This document shows positions 7,485-16,894 of a DNA stretch of 64,000 nucleotides, one piece after another. How positions within the stretch are numbered: the first letter of the stretch is position 1; each line of letters starts with the position of its first letter. Position numbers and translations under genes: made by a program. Below the pieces are notes generated by a model that searched no databases, was not told where the DNA came from, and saw only the letters and a list, made by a program, of their open reading frames with translations. Source of the DNA: Rhodopseudomonas palustris (GTDB lineage Bacteria; Pseudomonadota; Alphaproteobacteria; Rhizobiales; Xanthobacteraceae); NCBI RefSeq assembly GCF_003226555.1, contig NZ_QKQS01000023.1:811263-875262 (forward strand), in the 5' to 3' direction.

Positions 7485-9956
7485 ATGAGCATGCCGGCGA
7501 TCGAACGAGCCTTTCCTCTGGTCGGCCATCTGCCGCCCTCGGTGCGCGAAGTGCTGGCGCGGCGGCTGCGCGAACTCGCCGGATTCGGCCTGATCGCGCT
7601 CGCCGCAGTCGCTGCAGCCGCACTCGCCACCTGGTCGGTGCAGGACCCCAGCCTCAGCCACGCCACCTCGCGGCGCATCCACAATCTACTCGGCTATCCG
7701 GGTGCGATCGGCGCCGATCTGGCGATGCAGATACTCGGCCTCGGCGCGATCGGTCTGTTGATGCCGGTCGCGGTGTGGGGCTGGCGGATGCTGAATCACC
7801 GGCCGTTCGACCGCACCGCGCTGAGAATGGGCGCCTGGTTCCTGTGCACGATCTTCGCCGCGGGCTTTGCCTCATCGTTTCCGCACGACACCGCCTGGCC
7901 GCTGCCGACCGGGCTCGGCGGCGTGGTCGGCGACGCATTGGTGCGGGCACCATCGCTGGTGTTCGGCCCCGGCCTGATCTTCCGCATCATCCTCACCATC
8001 ATCCTCGGCATTGCGGTGCTGGCGACGTTCGTGATCGCCGGCGGATTCGGATCGCGTGAACGCGAGCCCGAGGAGGCATCGGCCGACGAAGATCTGCCGC
8101 TCGAGGAAGAAGACGAAGACGACCGCGGATCCGTATCGCTCGGCTGGCTGGTCCACGCGCTGCTCAGTGCCAAAGCGCGGTTGTGGCGGCTGGCCAAGCT
8201 GTCCTACCAGGGCCTGGTCAGTAGTGCGCCTGCCACCAGCAAGCAGGCGTTCGAACGACAGGAGCCCCGGCTCGGCGGCCGCTCGGCGCCGCCGATCGCC
8301 CCCGAAGCCGATGATCACGACGACTACGAACCCGAGCCCGTCGACGAGATCGAGGAAGACGAGGACGAAGAGGAAGCCCCTCCGGTCGCTCGCACGCCCC
8401 GCAAGAAGGTCGCCCCCAAACCGGTGGCCAAGAAGGCCCGGTTCGACCTGCCCTCGGTCAACGTTCTATCGGCGCCAAAGGCGTCGGACCGGCAGCCGCT
8501 CAACAAGTCCGAGCTCGAGGCCAATTCTCGTGCGCTCGAAGGCGTGCTGCAGGACTTCGGCGTGCGGGGCGAGATCATCAAGGCGAGCCCCGGTCCGGTG
8601 GTCACGCTGTACGAGCTGGAGCCGGCGCCCGGCATCAAGTCTTCACGCGTGATCGGCCTCTCCGACGACATCGCCCGGTCGATGAGCGCGCTGTCGGCGC
8701 GCGTCGCGGTGGTCCCCGGCCGCAACGCGATCGGCATCGAACTGCCCAATGCTCATCGCGAGAAGGTGTATTTGCGCGAGCTGCTCAGCGTGAAGGACGC
8801 CAACGAGACCGTGCACAAGTTGCCGCTGTGTCTCGGCAAGAATATCGGCGGCGATTCGATCATCGTCGACCTCGCCCGCATGCCGCATCTGTTGATCGCA
8901 GGTACCACCGGCTCGGGCAAATCGGTCGCGATCAACACCATGATCCTCAGCCTGGTGTACCGGCTGCGGCCGGATCAATGCCGGTTGATCATGGTCGATC
9001 CGAAGATGCTCGAACTGTCGGTCTATGACGGCATCCCGCATCTGCTGACGCCGGTGGTCACCGATCCGAAGAAGGCGGTGGTGGCGCTGAAATGGGCGGT
9101 CCGCGAGATGGAGGAGCGCTACAAGCGCATGGCCAAGCTCGGCGTGCGCAACATCGACGGCTACAATACCCGGCTCGGCGAGGCCAAAGCCAAGGGCGAA
9201 GAGCTGACCCGCACGGTGCATACCGGCTTCGACAAGGAGACTGGCAAGGCGATCTACGAGGAAGAGAAACTCGACCTCGAACCGCTGCCCTACATCGTGA
9301 TCATCGTCGACGAAATGGCGGACCTGATGATGGTCGCCGGCAAGGACATCGAAGGCGCGGTGCAGCGCCTCGCGCAGATGGCCCGCGCCGCCGGTCTGCA
9401 TGTGATCCTCGCCACGCAGCGTCCGTCGGTCGACGTCATCACCGGCACCATCAAGGCCAACTTCCCGACCCGCATCTCCTTCCAGGTGACGTCGAAGATC
9501 GACAGCCGCACCATCCTGGGCGAGATGGGCGCCGAACAGCTGCTCGGCCAGGGCGATATGCTGTACATGGCGGGCGGCGGCCGCATCAGCCGCGTCCATG
9601 GCCCGTTCGTGTCCGACGAGGAAGTCGAGAAGGTCGTCAAGCATCTCAAGGCGCAAGGCGCGCCCGAATATCTCGAAGCGGTCACCGCCGAAGAGCCGGC
9701 CGAAGGTGAAGACGGCGCAGTGTTCGACGCCACCGGGATGGGCGGCGACGGCGGCGGCGATCTGTTCCAGCAGGCAGTGGCGATCGTCAAACGCGACCGC
9801 AAGGCTTCGACCAGCTATATTCAGCGTCGCCTGCAGATCGGCTACAACCGCGCCGCTTCGCTGATGGAGCGGATGGAGCTCGAAGGCATCGTCGGCCAAG
9901 CCAATCACGCCGGCAAACGCGAGATCCTCGTCGCTGAAGAGGATTCGAACTTTTGA
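7485..9956 (+). CDS. ftsK: DNA translocase FtsK
   Basis: An 823-residue septum-located DNA pump that clears chromosomes from the division site and activates XerCD at dif. The N-terminal 190 residues hold four membrane segments; an acidic, low-complexity linker follows (about 195-320, runs of Glu/Asp). The RecA-like motor has Walker [10 protein letters not shown] (about residues 475-483) and Walker [11 protein letters not shown]. The C-terminal winged-helix gamma domain reads [23 protein letters not shown] and binds KOPS. ATG at 7485 is chosen because the first membrane helix follows shortly after. Confidence 0.95.
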   Translation: MSMPAIERAFPLVGHLPPSVREVLARRLRELAGFGLIALAAVAAAALATWSVQDPSLSHATSRRIHNLLGYPGAIGADLAMQILGLGAIGLLMPVAVWGWRMLNHRPFDRTALRMGAWFLCTIFAAGFASSFPHDTAWPLPTGLGGVVGDALVRAPSLVFGPGLIFRIILTIILGIAVLATFVIAGGFGSREREPEEASADEDLPLEEEDEDDRGSVSLGWLVHALLSAKARLWRLAKLSYQGLVSSAPATSKQAFERQEPRLGGRSAPPIAPEADDHDDYEPEPVDEIEEDEDEEEAPPVARTPRKKVAPKPVAKKARFDLPSVNVLSAPKASDRQPLNKSELEANSRALEGVLQDFGVRGEIIKASPGPVVTLYELEPAPGIKSSRVIGLSDDIARSMSALSARVAVVPGRNAIGIELPNAHREKVYLRELLSVKDANETVHKLPLCLGKNIGGDSIIVDLARMPHLLIAGTTGSGKSVAINTMILSLVYRLRPDQCRLIMVDPKMLELSVYDGIPHLLTPVVTDPKKAVVALKWAVREMEERYKRMAKLGVRNIDGYNTRLGEAKAKGEELTRTVHTGFDKETGKAIYEEEKLDLEPLPYIVIIVDEMADLMMVAGKDIEGAVQRLAQMARAAGLHVILATQRPSVDVITGTIKANFPTRISFQVTSKIDSRTILGEMGAEQLLGQGDMLYMAGGGRISRVHGPFVSDEEVEKVVKHLKAQGAPEYLEAVTAEEPAEGEDGAVFDATGMGGDGGGDLFQQAVAIVKRDRKASTSYIQRRLQIGYNRAASLMERMELEGIVGQANHAGKREILVAEEDSNF

Positions 9957-9973
9957 ACGGCGGGATCACGGGA

Positions 9974-10918
9974 ATGCAGATGTCCGATATGGGGTCGCGA
10001 AATCGCCATAGCGTCCCTGTAGCGGCAGACGGACAACGCGACGGAGTTGTCGCAACCGTGCAGGACATGAGCTTGATCAAGCAATTCAATGGTTTGAAGC
10101 CGGTGTGGGCGACCGGAACCAACCTGCGGCGCGCCTGCGCGGCCGCCGCAGCGATTGTGATCGCCAACATTGCGCAGCAGCCGGCGAATGCCGAACCGAT
10201 CCCGGCTCCGAAGCCATCGCCCCGCGCGCTGAAGCTCAGTGCCGCAGAGCCGAAACAGCGTTCGCCGCAGGCTCCAGCGCAGCCGCCGGTCGCGAAGCTG
10301 ACCGCGCCGCCCGAGCCGGTGATCCCCGATCCGCGGCGCAACGTGCCGGCGTCGATCTTCACCACCTTCGATGCGGCTCAGAAGGCGGAGGCCGCCAAGG
10401 CCAGCGCGTATCTGTCGTCGCTGCAGACGCTGGTCGGCCAGTTCGTCCAGGTCGGACCGGACGGCAGCAAGCTCACCGGTGATTTCTACATCATGAAGCC
10501 CGGCCGGGTGCGGTTCGAGTATGACGACCCCAGCCCGATCTCGATGATCGCCGACGGACAGTCGGTGGTGGTGCGTGATCGCAAGCTGGCGACCCAGGAC
10601 GTCTATCCGCTGTCGCAGACGCCGCTGCGCTATCTGCTCAGCGACCGACTCGATCTACTACGCGACACCAACGTCGTCAGCATCACCTCCGACGACCTGT
10701 ATTCGAACATCATCATCGAAGAGAAGAATGCCGTCATCGGCACCAGCCGGTTGTTGCTGATGTTCGGCGCCAAGGACGGTCAGCTCAAGCAGTGGACCGT
10801 CACCGATCCGCAGGGCTACGACACCACGGTTGCGGTCTATAATCTCGACACGACCAAACGCCCCGATCCGTCGATGTTCAAGATCGACTACACCAACTAT
10901 CAGACCCCGCCGGGTTAG
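9974..10918 (+). CDS. lolA: Periplasmic outer-membrane lipoprotein carrier, LolA family
   Basis: A secreted LolA-fold protein that ferries lipoproteins across the periplasm. After a long N-terminus comes a hydrophobic signal (RRACAAAAAIVIANIAQQPANA), a proline-rich linker, then the LolA domain: YLSSLQTLVGQFVQ, GDFYIMKPGRVRFEYDDPSP and LDLLRDTNVVSI. It follows ftsK directly, as lolA follows ftsK in enterobacteria. The start is uncertain: ATG 9974 has GGCGGGA upstream, whereas ATG 10067 gives a more usual signal-peptide position. The mature domain is unaffected. Confidence 0.82.
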   Translation: MQMSDMGSRNRHSVPVAADGQRDGVVATVQDMSLIKQFNGLKPVWATGTNLRRACAAAAAIVIANIAQQPANAEPIPAPKPSPRALKLSAAEPKQRSPQAPAQPPVAKLTAPPEPVIPDPRRNVPASIFTTFDAAQKAEAAKASAYLSSLQTLVGQFVQVGPDGSKLTGDFYIMKPGRVRFEYDDPSPISMIADGQSVVVRDRKLATQDVYPLSQTPLRYLLSDRLDLLRDTNVVSITSDDLYSNIIIEEKNAVIGTSRLLLMFGAKDGQLKQWTVTDPQGYDTTVAVYNLDTTKRPDPSMFKIDYTNYQTPPG

Positions 10919-11210
10919 AGCGGTTCATCGTTTGATTGAGACGATCCGATCTTTCCGAAGGCACTGAGTCCTCATCCTGAGGAGCTCGGCGAAGCCGGGC
11001 GTCTCGAAGGATGAGGAGACGGAAGAGCCTGCGGTTCATGCAGGCCCGTCATTGGCGGACTTGATCCGGCAATCCATCCCCTTCGCAGAATCCCGGACTG
11101 AATGCCCGGCCGGTTGTTCACACCATCGGCTTGCGTCCGACTCCATGCCGCGCAACAAGGATGCATCGCACCTCTTTCGGTGCCGTCCTGCCTCCTGCGA
11201 CCGAGCTCCC
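10919..11210. repeat. Intergenic region with two dispersed repeat elements
   Basis: 292 bp with no gene. 10970-11017 is an element whose ends CTCATCCT (10971-10978) and AGGATGAG (11009-11016) are inverted. 11047-11080 carries the CGGACTTGATCCGGCAATCCATC type also seen in variants near 36952, 37257 and 62876. Such short palindromic repeats are dispersed in Bradyrhizobium-type genomes. Confidence 0.6.
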
Positions 11211-12023
11211 ATGCGCCTCACGCTCTCCACCTGGAACATCAACTCGGTGCGTCTGCGCATCGAGCTGGTGGCGAAGTTTCTCAAAGCCCAGCGCCCGGAC
11301 ATTCTGTGTCTGCAGGAGACCAAATGTCCGGATGACGCGTTTCCGCTGAAGCGGTTCAAGCGGCTCGGCTACGAGCACATCGCACTGAACGGGCAGAAGG
11401 GCTATCACGGCGTCGCGGTGATTTCGAAGCTGCCGTTTCTCAGCACCGACATCCGGACCTTCTGCGACATCATCGACAGCCGTCACATCTCGGTGGCGGT
11501 GAAAACGGCCGACGACGCGCCGCCGCTGGTGCTGCACAATTTCTACGTCCCGGCCGGCGGTGATATTCCCGATCCGGCCGTCAATCCGAAATTCAAGCAC
11601 AAGCTGTCGTTTCTCGATGAGATGAAAGCCTGCGTGCCACTGCATCCGTCGGGCGATCAGCGGCACATCCTGGTCGGCGACCTCAACGTCGCACCGCACG
11701 AGCACGACGTCTGGTCACACAAACAGCTTCTCAAGGTGGTGTCGCACACGCCGATCGAATGCGAGAAACTGCTCAAAGTGATGACCGCCGGCAACTGGGT
11801 CGACGTCGCGCGCGATCGCATCCCGCTCGATCAGAAGGTCTATACATGGTGGAGCTATCGGGCCGCCGATTGGACGGTCGGCGACCGCGGCCGCCGGCTC
11901 GACCACATCTGGGTGTCGGAAGCACTGAAGGACCGTGTCATCGACTTCAAGATCCTGCGTGACGCGCGCAGCTGGGAACGCCCCAGCGACCACGTCCCGG
12001 TCACGATGACGATGGAGTTGTAG
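11211..12023 (+). CDS. xthA: Exodeoxyribonuclease III (AP endonuclease)
   Basis: A 270-residue Mg-dependent exonuclease-endonuclease-phosphatase-fold enzyme that cleaves DNA 5' of abasic sites and trims 3' blocking groups in base-excision repair. Motifs: STWNINSVR (metal Asn), LCLQETK (metal Glu), the GYHGVAV loop, VGDLNVAPHEHDV (catalytic Asp and Asn), RLDHIWVS (His-pairing Asp) and SDHVPV (catalytic His). ATG 11211 starts directly at the conserved MRLTLSTWN; a longer reading frame upstream is repeat-derived. Confidence 0.94.
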   Translation: MRLTLSTWNINSVRLRIELVAKFLKAQRPDILCLQETKCPDDAFPLKRFKRLGYEHIALNGQKGYHGVAVISKLPFLSTDIRTFCDIIDSRHISVAVKTADDAPPLVLHNFYVPAGGDIPDPAVNPKFKHKLSFLDEMKACVPLHPSGDQRHILVGDLNVAPHEHDVWSHKQLLKVVSHTPIECEKLLKVMTAGNWVDVARDRIPLDQKVYTWWSYRAADWTVGDRGRRLDHIWVSEALKDRVIDFKILRDARSWERPSDHVPVTMTMEL

Positions 12024-12093
12024 TTGGAGCGCTTCATCGATCGATCGAATTGGTTCGACGCGTTGTTGTCGCGCGACTCGGCAATCCAATTCG

Positions 12094-12543
12094 CTACGAC
12101 GTCAGCTTGCTGCCGACTGTGACGATATCATTGGCGATCTGACTGGTGCGGGCGGCGAATTCGTCGCGGAGCCTCAGTGCCGCTCCGGGATCGCTTTCGA
12201 GCACCCGCTGGAACAGGCTGCGGGCGATCCGGACCGCAGACGAGTACTCGAGCGCGACCGCCGTCGACGGGCGCCGCATCGGCATCACCAGCGCCAGCTC
12301 GCCGATCAGATCACCCGGCCGCGCCACCATCTCGTGGAGGCCGTCGTCCTCCATGGTGATCTGAAATGCGCCGCGCTGCACCACGTAGCCGGCATCGGCC
12401 GGCTCGCCGGCATTGAACATCACGTCGCCGCGGGCAAAGTCGCGCTGCTCCGAGCCGATCGCCAGCATCCGCAGCGCCTGCTCGCCGAGCAGCCGGAGCG
12501 TCGGGACGCGCGCGAGCAGAGCAACATCATCTTCGATCGACAT
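12094..12543 (-). CDS. Cyclic-nucleotide-binding-domain protein without a DNA-binding domain
   Basis: A 149-residue protein consisting of one Crp-type cNMP-binding beta-barrel: FARGDVMFNAGEPADAGYVVQRGAFQI, then PGDLIGELALVMPMRRPSTAVA, the phosphate-cassette region with Gly-Glu-Leu-Ala and Arg. The C-terminal helix is short, and there is no helix-turn-helix, so it is not a complete Crp/Fnr regulator. It probably senses a nucleotide or serves as a protein partner. It lies 39 bp downstream of the OmpR-type response-regulator gene on the same strand and is likely co-transcribed with it. Confidence 0.8.
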   Translation of the reverse strand: MSIEDDVALLARVPTLRLLGEQALRMLAIGSEQRDFARGDVMFNAGEPADAGYVVQRGAFQITMEDDGLHEMVARPGDLIGELALVMPMRRPSTAVALEYSSAVRIARSLFQRVLESDPGAALRLRDEFAARTSQIANDIVTVGSKLTS

Positions 12544-12582
12544 GCGGGACCGGGCAGCGGGTGAATCGGCCCCGTATTGGTA

Positions 12583-13269
12583 TCACGGCACGAGTTTGTA
12601 GCCACCGGCCTCGGTGACCAGAATCTCCGGATTCGCCGCATCTCGCTCGATCTTTTGGCGGAGCCGGTAAATGTGAGTCTCCAGCGTATGGGTGGTGACG
12701 CCGGAATTGTAACCCCACACTTCCTGCAGCAGCGTCTCGCGCGAGACCGGCGCCTGTCCGGCGCGGTACAGGAAGCGCAGGATCGCGGTCTCCTTCTCGG
12801 TGAGCCGCACCTTCTTGGCATTGGCACCGGTCAGCATCTTGGAGCCGGGCCGGAACGAGTACGGCCCGACCGCGAAAACGGCATCTTCGCTGGCTTCGTG
12901 CTGACGAAGCTGGGCGCGAATCCGCGCCAGCAGCACGGCGAACCTGAACGGCTTGGCGACGTAGTCGTTGGCACCGCTTTCCAGGCCCAGGATGGTGTCG
13001 GAATCAGTGTCGTGGCCGGTCAGCATGATGATCGGCGCCTTGAACCCGCCCTTTCGCAGGGATCGCACCACCTCACGACCGTCGGTGTCGGGCAGGCCGA
13101 CATCCATCAGCACCAGGTCCGGCGACAGCGCTTTGGCGGTCTGAACGCCCTTGGCACCGGTATCGACAGCGGACGCCTCGAACTCCTCGTGCAGCGACAA
13201 TTGCTCGACCAGCGCATCGCGCAGATCGTTGTCGTCGTCCACGATCAGGATCTTGCGGGCGTTCGGCAT
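12583..13269 (-). CDS. OmpR/PhoB-family response regulator
   Basis: A 228-residue two-domain regulator. The receiver has the acidic pair Asp11-Asp12, phosphoacceptor Asp56 (LVLMDVGLPD), the Thr of MLTGHD and Lys of YVAKPFR. The DNA-binding winged helix reads LTEKETAILRFLYRAGQAPVSRETLLQEVWGY...THTLETHIYRLRQKIE. No cognate kinase gene is adjacent. ATG at 13267-13269 is used because MPNARKILIVDDD is the standard start; an upstream in-frame start adds 19 unconserved residues. Target genes are unknown. Confidence 0.92.
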   Translation of the reverse strand: MPNARKILIVDDDNDLRDALVEQLSLHEEFEASAVDTGAKGVQTAKALSPDLVLMDVGLPDTDGREVVRSLRKGGFKAPIIMLTGHDTDSDTILGLESGANDYVAKPFRFAVLLARIRAQLRQHEASEDAVFAVGPYSFRPGSKMLTGANAKKVRLTEKETAILRFLYRAGQAPVSRETLLQEVWGYNSGVTTHTLETHIYRLRQKIERDAANPEILVTEAGGYKLVP

Positions 13270-13434
13270 GGGCGCTGTCCTTCCGTCGTCTGGCGGCGCA
13301 CGGCTGTTAGCCGGGAGCGCACGCAAATCACGCGCGATTGTATCGCAGTTCAGCAGATAGGGAGCGATTCCGCGGAATTTAACTGCGGCAGCCTAAATTT
13401 GCCTCCATGATGCCGGCGGCAGACCTCCGGGCGC

Positions 13435-13998
13435 ATGAAAAAGACAGCCAGACCAGAAGCTTCGCGAAGATCGCCGCAACCGCTGGCACGGCTGCAGGTG
13501 CGCGCCGCTGCCGGCCAGCGCAGCCGCGGCTGGCTGATCGCGGGCGGGCTGACCATCCCGGTGGCGCTCGGCCGCGGCGGCATTCTGGCGAATAAGCGCG
13601 AAGGCGATGGCGGCACACCGCGCGGCATATTTTGGCCGCTGCGGCTGTGGTGGCGGCCCGATCGCGGCCCGCGCCCCCGCACCCATCTGCCGATCCGCAT
13701 CATCGGTCCCGACGATGCCTGGTGCGAAGACCCGGTCAGCCGGCACTACAACCGGCCGATCCGCCGGTCGGCGGCAGGCGACGGCGATCGCCTGATGCGC
13801 GACGACCACCTCTACGACCTGATCATCGAGATCGACCACAACACCCGGCCGCGCATCGCCGGCCGCGGCAGCGCGGTTTTCCTGCATCTGGCCCGCGACA
13901 ATTTCGGGCCGACGGCGGGCTGTGTGGCGATGACCCGGCCAAACCTCACCCGCCTGCTGGCGCGGCTCGGCCCCAACACGAAGATCGTGATCGGGTAG
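13435..13998 (+). CDS. L,D-transpeptidase (YkuD) family protein
   Basis: A 187-residue protein with the YkuD catalytic pattern: His151 in SAVFLHLAR and the nucleophile Cys163 in TAGCVAMT. L,D-transpeptidases cross-link peptidoglycan stems or attach lipoproteins to them. No signal peptide is obvious: the N-terminus is Arg/Lys-rich (MKKTARPEASRRSP), so its route to the periplasm is unclear. The core GRGGILANKREGDGGTPRGIF resembles short YkuD-like proteins common in Rhizobiales. It is divergent from the OmpR-type regulator. Confidence 0.8.
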   Translation: MKKTARPEASRRSPQPLARLQVRAAAGQRSRGWLIAGGLTIPVALGRGGILANKREGDGGTPRGIFWPLRLWWRPDRGPRPRTHLPIRIIGPDDAWCEDPVSRHYNRPIRRSAAGDGDRLMRDDHLYDLIIEIDHNTRPRIAGRGSAVFLHLARDNFGPTAGCVAMTRPNLTRLLARLGPNTKIVIG

Positions 13999-14054
13999 AT
14001 TGGTCCCATCGGCAGCGGCGCTGGTGTGATTACGCGGAGCATCGCTCCGTAACC

Positions 14055-14155
14055 GTCATCGCCCGCGCAGGCGGGCGACCCAGTATTCCAGAGCGTCGGA
14101 ATTGGTCAGCAGCGCACTGCAATACTGGACCACCCGCTTTCGCGGGTGGTGACGG
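14055..14155. repeat. Dispersed palindromic repeat, family A
   Basis: Begins GTCATCGCCCGCGCAGGCGG, contains CGACCCAGTATTCCAG and ends TACTGGACCACCCG...GGTGGTGACGG, so the two ends are imperfect inverted copies. Related copies: 36808-36908, 37103-37202 and 44341-44455. It sits between convergent genes. Confidence 0.7.
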
Positions 14156-14183
14156 CAAAGAATGAGATCGCGCGGCAGCCGCC

Positions 14184-14843
14184 CTATCGATGCCCGAAGA
14201 TCGCCGAACCCACCCTCACATGGGTCGCACCGAACGCGATGGCGGTGGCGAAGTCGGCGCTCATGCCCATCGACAGTTTCGACAGCCCGTTGCGCTTGGC
14301 GATCTTGGCGCACAGCGCGAAATGCGGCGCCGGGGCTTCATCCACCGGCGGAATGCACATCAGCCCGCCGATCGTCAGCCCCCAACGCTCGCGGCAGGCG
14401 GCCAGAAAAGCGTCGGCGTCCTGCGGCGCGATCCCGGCCTTCTGCGGCTCCTCGCCGGTGTTGATCTGCACGAACAGATCGACGTTGCGACCGGCCTGCG
14501 GCAGCACCTTGCTCAAAGCCTCGCACAGGCTGTCGCGATCCACCGAATGGATCGCGTCGAACAGCGCGACCGCGTCCTTGGCCTTGTTGGACTGCAACGG
14601 CCCGATCAGATGCAATTCGGTACCAGCAAACTCCGCGACCAGCGCCGGCCATTTGCCCTTGGCTTCCTGAACGCGGTTTTCGCCGAACACCCGCTGGCCC
14701 GCGGCCAGCACCGGGCGGATCGCGTCGGCCTCGAAGGTCTTCGACACCGCGATCAGCGTCACCTCGCTGCGATCGCGCCGTGCATCCTTGCAGGCGCGGG
14801 CGATCTCGGCCTCGACCGTCGCCAGATGATCCGCCGCGCTCAT
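14184..14843 (-). CDS. YggS-family PLP homeostasis protein
   Basis: A 219-residue alanine-racemase-fold protein that binds pyridoxal phosphate without known catalysis and helps balance cellular PLP. Motifs: LIAVSKTFEADAI (PLP lysine), FGENRVQEAKGKW, HLIGPLQSNKAK, VDLFVQINTGEEPQKAG, LSMGMSADFATAIAFGATHVRVGSAIFG. ATG 14843 is chosen because CAGGGAGC lies 8 bases upstream and MSAADHLATVEAEI matches family starts. It is divergent from the diguanylate cyclase gene. Confidence 0.92.
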   Translation of the reverse strand: MSAADHLATVEAEIARACKDARRDRSEVTLIAVSKTFEADAIRPVLAAGQRVFGENRVQEAKGKWPALVAEFAGTELHLIGPLQSNKAKDAVALFDAIHSVDRDSLCEALSKVLPQAGRNVDLFVQINTGEEPQKAGIAPQDADAFLAACRERWGLTIGGLMCIPPVDEAPAPHFALCAKIAKRNGLSKLSMGMSADFATAIAFGATHVRVGSAIFGHR

Positions 14844-15013
14844 CGTGTCTCGGCTCCCTGAAGCCTGCGGAGACATGGTGAAGGCAACGTAAACGGCGAG
14901 AAGTGGGCAGCGAATTCTCTCACGAGGCGACTTTCGGTCAAATTGTAACGAATCGCGGAAAGGCTTTTTGAAGCCTTCCACCTAGGGTGATTGCGGGGGA
15001 TCGAGGGGCAACG

Positions 15014-16687
15014 ATGTCACGCATCGCAATCGTCCGCAACAAAGCCAAACTCAGAGCCTTGCTCGGAATCCGGGCCAGACTGGTGGTGTTGGCACTGATT
15101 CTGGTGTGTCCGCTGATGCTGGACCGGGTGCGTCTGCTCGAGCAGACCCGGGCTGCCCAGCTCGCCGCGATGACCAAGGAAATATCGACCCTGGCGCAGC
15201 GCACCGCCGACGCCGAGCGCGAGGTGATCTCCTCGGTCGAGGCCGTCCTGAAATCCGCCGCCTATGTGCATGCCGCGGCCGCGCAGGCCGGGCGGGGCTG
15301 CAGCATCCTGCGGGCAAGCCTGCGGGTCGACCTGCCTTCGATTCGGATGTTGATGGTGGCCGATCCGGACGGTGTCGTGCGCTGTTCGACCGCGTCGATG
15401 TTCGTCGGCAGCGATATCAGCGATCGGCCTTACTTCCGTAAGGCATTAGAAACGCGCGACTTTGTGGTCAGCGACTTCCTGGTCGGGCGCCAAACCCAGA
15501 AGGGCACCATCCTGGCCGCCTACCCGGTGTCGGCGATCGACACCGGCAAGGAAGCGGTGATCGTCGCCGGGATCAACCTCGACTGGCTGTCCGACATGAT
15601 GAGCAATCTCGCCGGGCGAACGGGCGTCAGCGCGGCGCTGATCGACGGCGAAGGCACGGTGCTGGCGACGCCGCCTGACGAGCGCAGCCTGATCGGCAAA
15701 AAACTGAACAGGCTGGCGCTGTTGCCCGCGATGGCGGAAAATCCGCAGGGACAGCAGGCCGCCATCATCCGGGACGAGGCCGGACGGCTGCTCTCGATCA
15801 GCCGAATTCCCGGGACCAGCGCACGACTGGTGGTCACCATCGACGAAAGCAAAGTCTCGGCCGGCATTAATCACGAGATCCGCACCGCCTATCTGCAGCT
15901 GGCGCTGGTCTGCCTGTTCGTCCTGCTCGGCGCGTTGATTGCGGCCGAACGGCTGATCGTCCAGCCGATTTCGGTGCTGACCGCGGTTGCCAAAAGGTTT
16001 GCCGCGGGGGATTGGTCGGCCAGGGTCGCCCGGAAACGGCTGCCCTCGGAATTCGTGCCGCTGGCCCGGGCCTTCAACGCGATGGCGGCGCAACTCGGCC
16101 AGCGCGAGCGCGAGCTGGTCGCCAGCAACAGCCGCCTCAGCGTGATGGCGTCGATGGACCTGCTGTCCGGCCTCGCCAATCGCCGCGGCTTCCAGAGCCG
16201 GCTCGAGTTCGAGTGGCTGAGAGGCCAGCAGACCGGGCATCGGCTGGCGCTGATGATGATCGACGTCGACCACTTCAAGCTGTTCAACGATTCCTACGGC
16301 CATCCCGAGGGCGACGCCTGCCTGAGCCGGATCGGCGAGACGCTGGCGGCGATCGCCGACCAGACCAGCGGCTTTGCGGCGCGCTATGGCGGCGAGGAAT
16401 TCTGTCTGCTGCTGCCGGACACCGGCACCGCACGGGCGATCCAGGTCGGCGAGCTCCTGCGCTCGACCGTCGAACAACTCGCGCTGCCGCACCGGACCAG
16501 CACGTTTGAGCACGTCACCGTCAGCATCGGCGTCGCCTGTGCGCTGCCGAGCGAGCAGGCCTCGCCGGCCGAACTGGTCGAAGCGGCCGACGCAGCGCTG
16601 TACGCGGCTAAACATCGCGGTCGCAACAATGTGGTCGAGCACGGCTTCACCCGCGCCTCCGACGGCCCGGTGGCCATGGCGAGCTGA
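15014..16687 (+). CDS. Membrane diguanylate cyclase with periplasmic sensor and HAMP
   Basis: A 557-residue protein that should make cyclic di-GMP. TM1 (about 22-38), a periplasmic Cache/PDC-like sensor (about 40-290, with DRPYFRKAL...YPVSAIDTG and GINLDWLSDMM), TM2 (about 295-316), a HAMP segment (ERLIVQPISVL...FAAGDWSARV), then GGDEF: MDLLSGLANRRGF, IDVDHFKLFND and the active-site GGEEF (459-463). The RxxD product-inhibition site normally 5 residues before GGEEF is absent. Start ATG 15014 follows GAGGGGC. The ligand is unknown. Confidence 0.92.
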   Translation: MSRIAIVRNKAKLRALLGIRARLVVLALILVCPLMLDRVRLLEQTRAAQLAAMTKEISTLAQRTADAEREVISSVEAVLKSAAYVHAAAAQAGRGCSILRASLRVDLPSIRMLMVADPDGVVRCSTASMFVGSDISDRPYFRKALETRDFVVSDFLVGRQTQKGTILAAYPVSAIDTGKEAVIVAGINLDWLSDMMSNLAGRTGVSAALIDGEGTVLATPPDERSLIGKKLNRLALLPAMAENPQGQQAAIIRDEAGRLLSISRIPGTSARLVVTIDESKVSAGINHEIRTAYLQLALVCLFVLLGALIAAERLIVQPISVLTAVAKRFAAGDWSARVARKRLPSEFVPLARAFNAMAAQLGQRERELVASNSRLSVMASMDLLSGLANRRGFQSRLEFEWLRGQQTGHRLALMMIDVDHFKLFNDSYGHPEGDACLSRIGETLAAIADQTSGFAARYGGEEFCLLLPDTGTARAIQVGELLRSTVEQLALPHRTSTFEHVTVSIGVACALPSEQASPAELVEAADAALYAAKHRGRNNVVEHGFTRASDGPVAMAS

Positions 16688-16894
16688 GGCCGCAAAGGGG
16701 CGCCCGGCGGCGCTGCCGGCTTGCGCCATCCCATTGACCCGACACCATGTTTCATGGCCTAGTCCGCGCGCTTCGCGCGCGATTTGAACCGAGCCCCCGC
16801 ACCGGTTGGCGACCTCGGCCGCGCCCTGTTTTCCGCCCTGATGATCCGCGCTCGAACCGGCCGGCCGTCTTCTGATGTTTCGAATCCTGATCCC

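Noticed and set aside
11052-11210. N-terminal extension of XthA
   Set aside because: It translates a dispersed repeat; the conserved protein starts at MRLTLSTWN.
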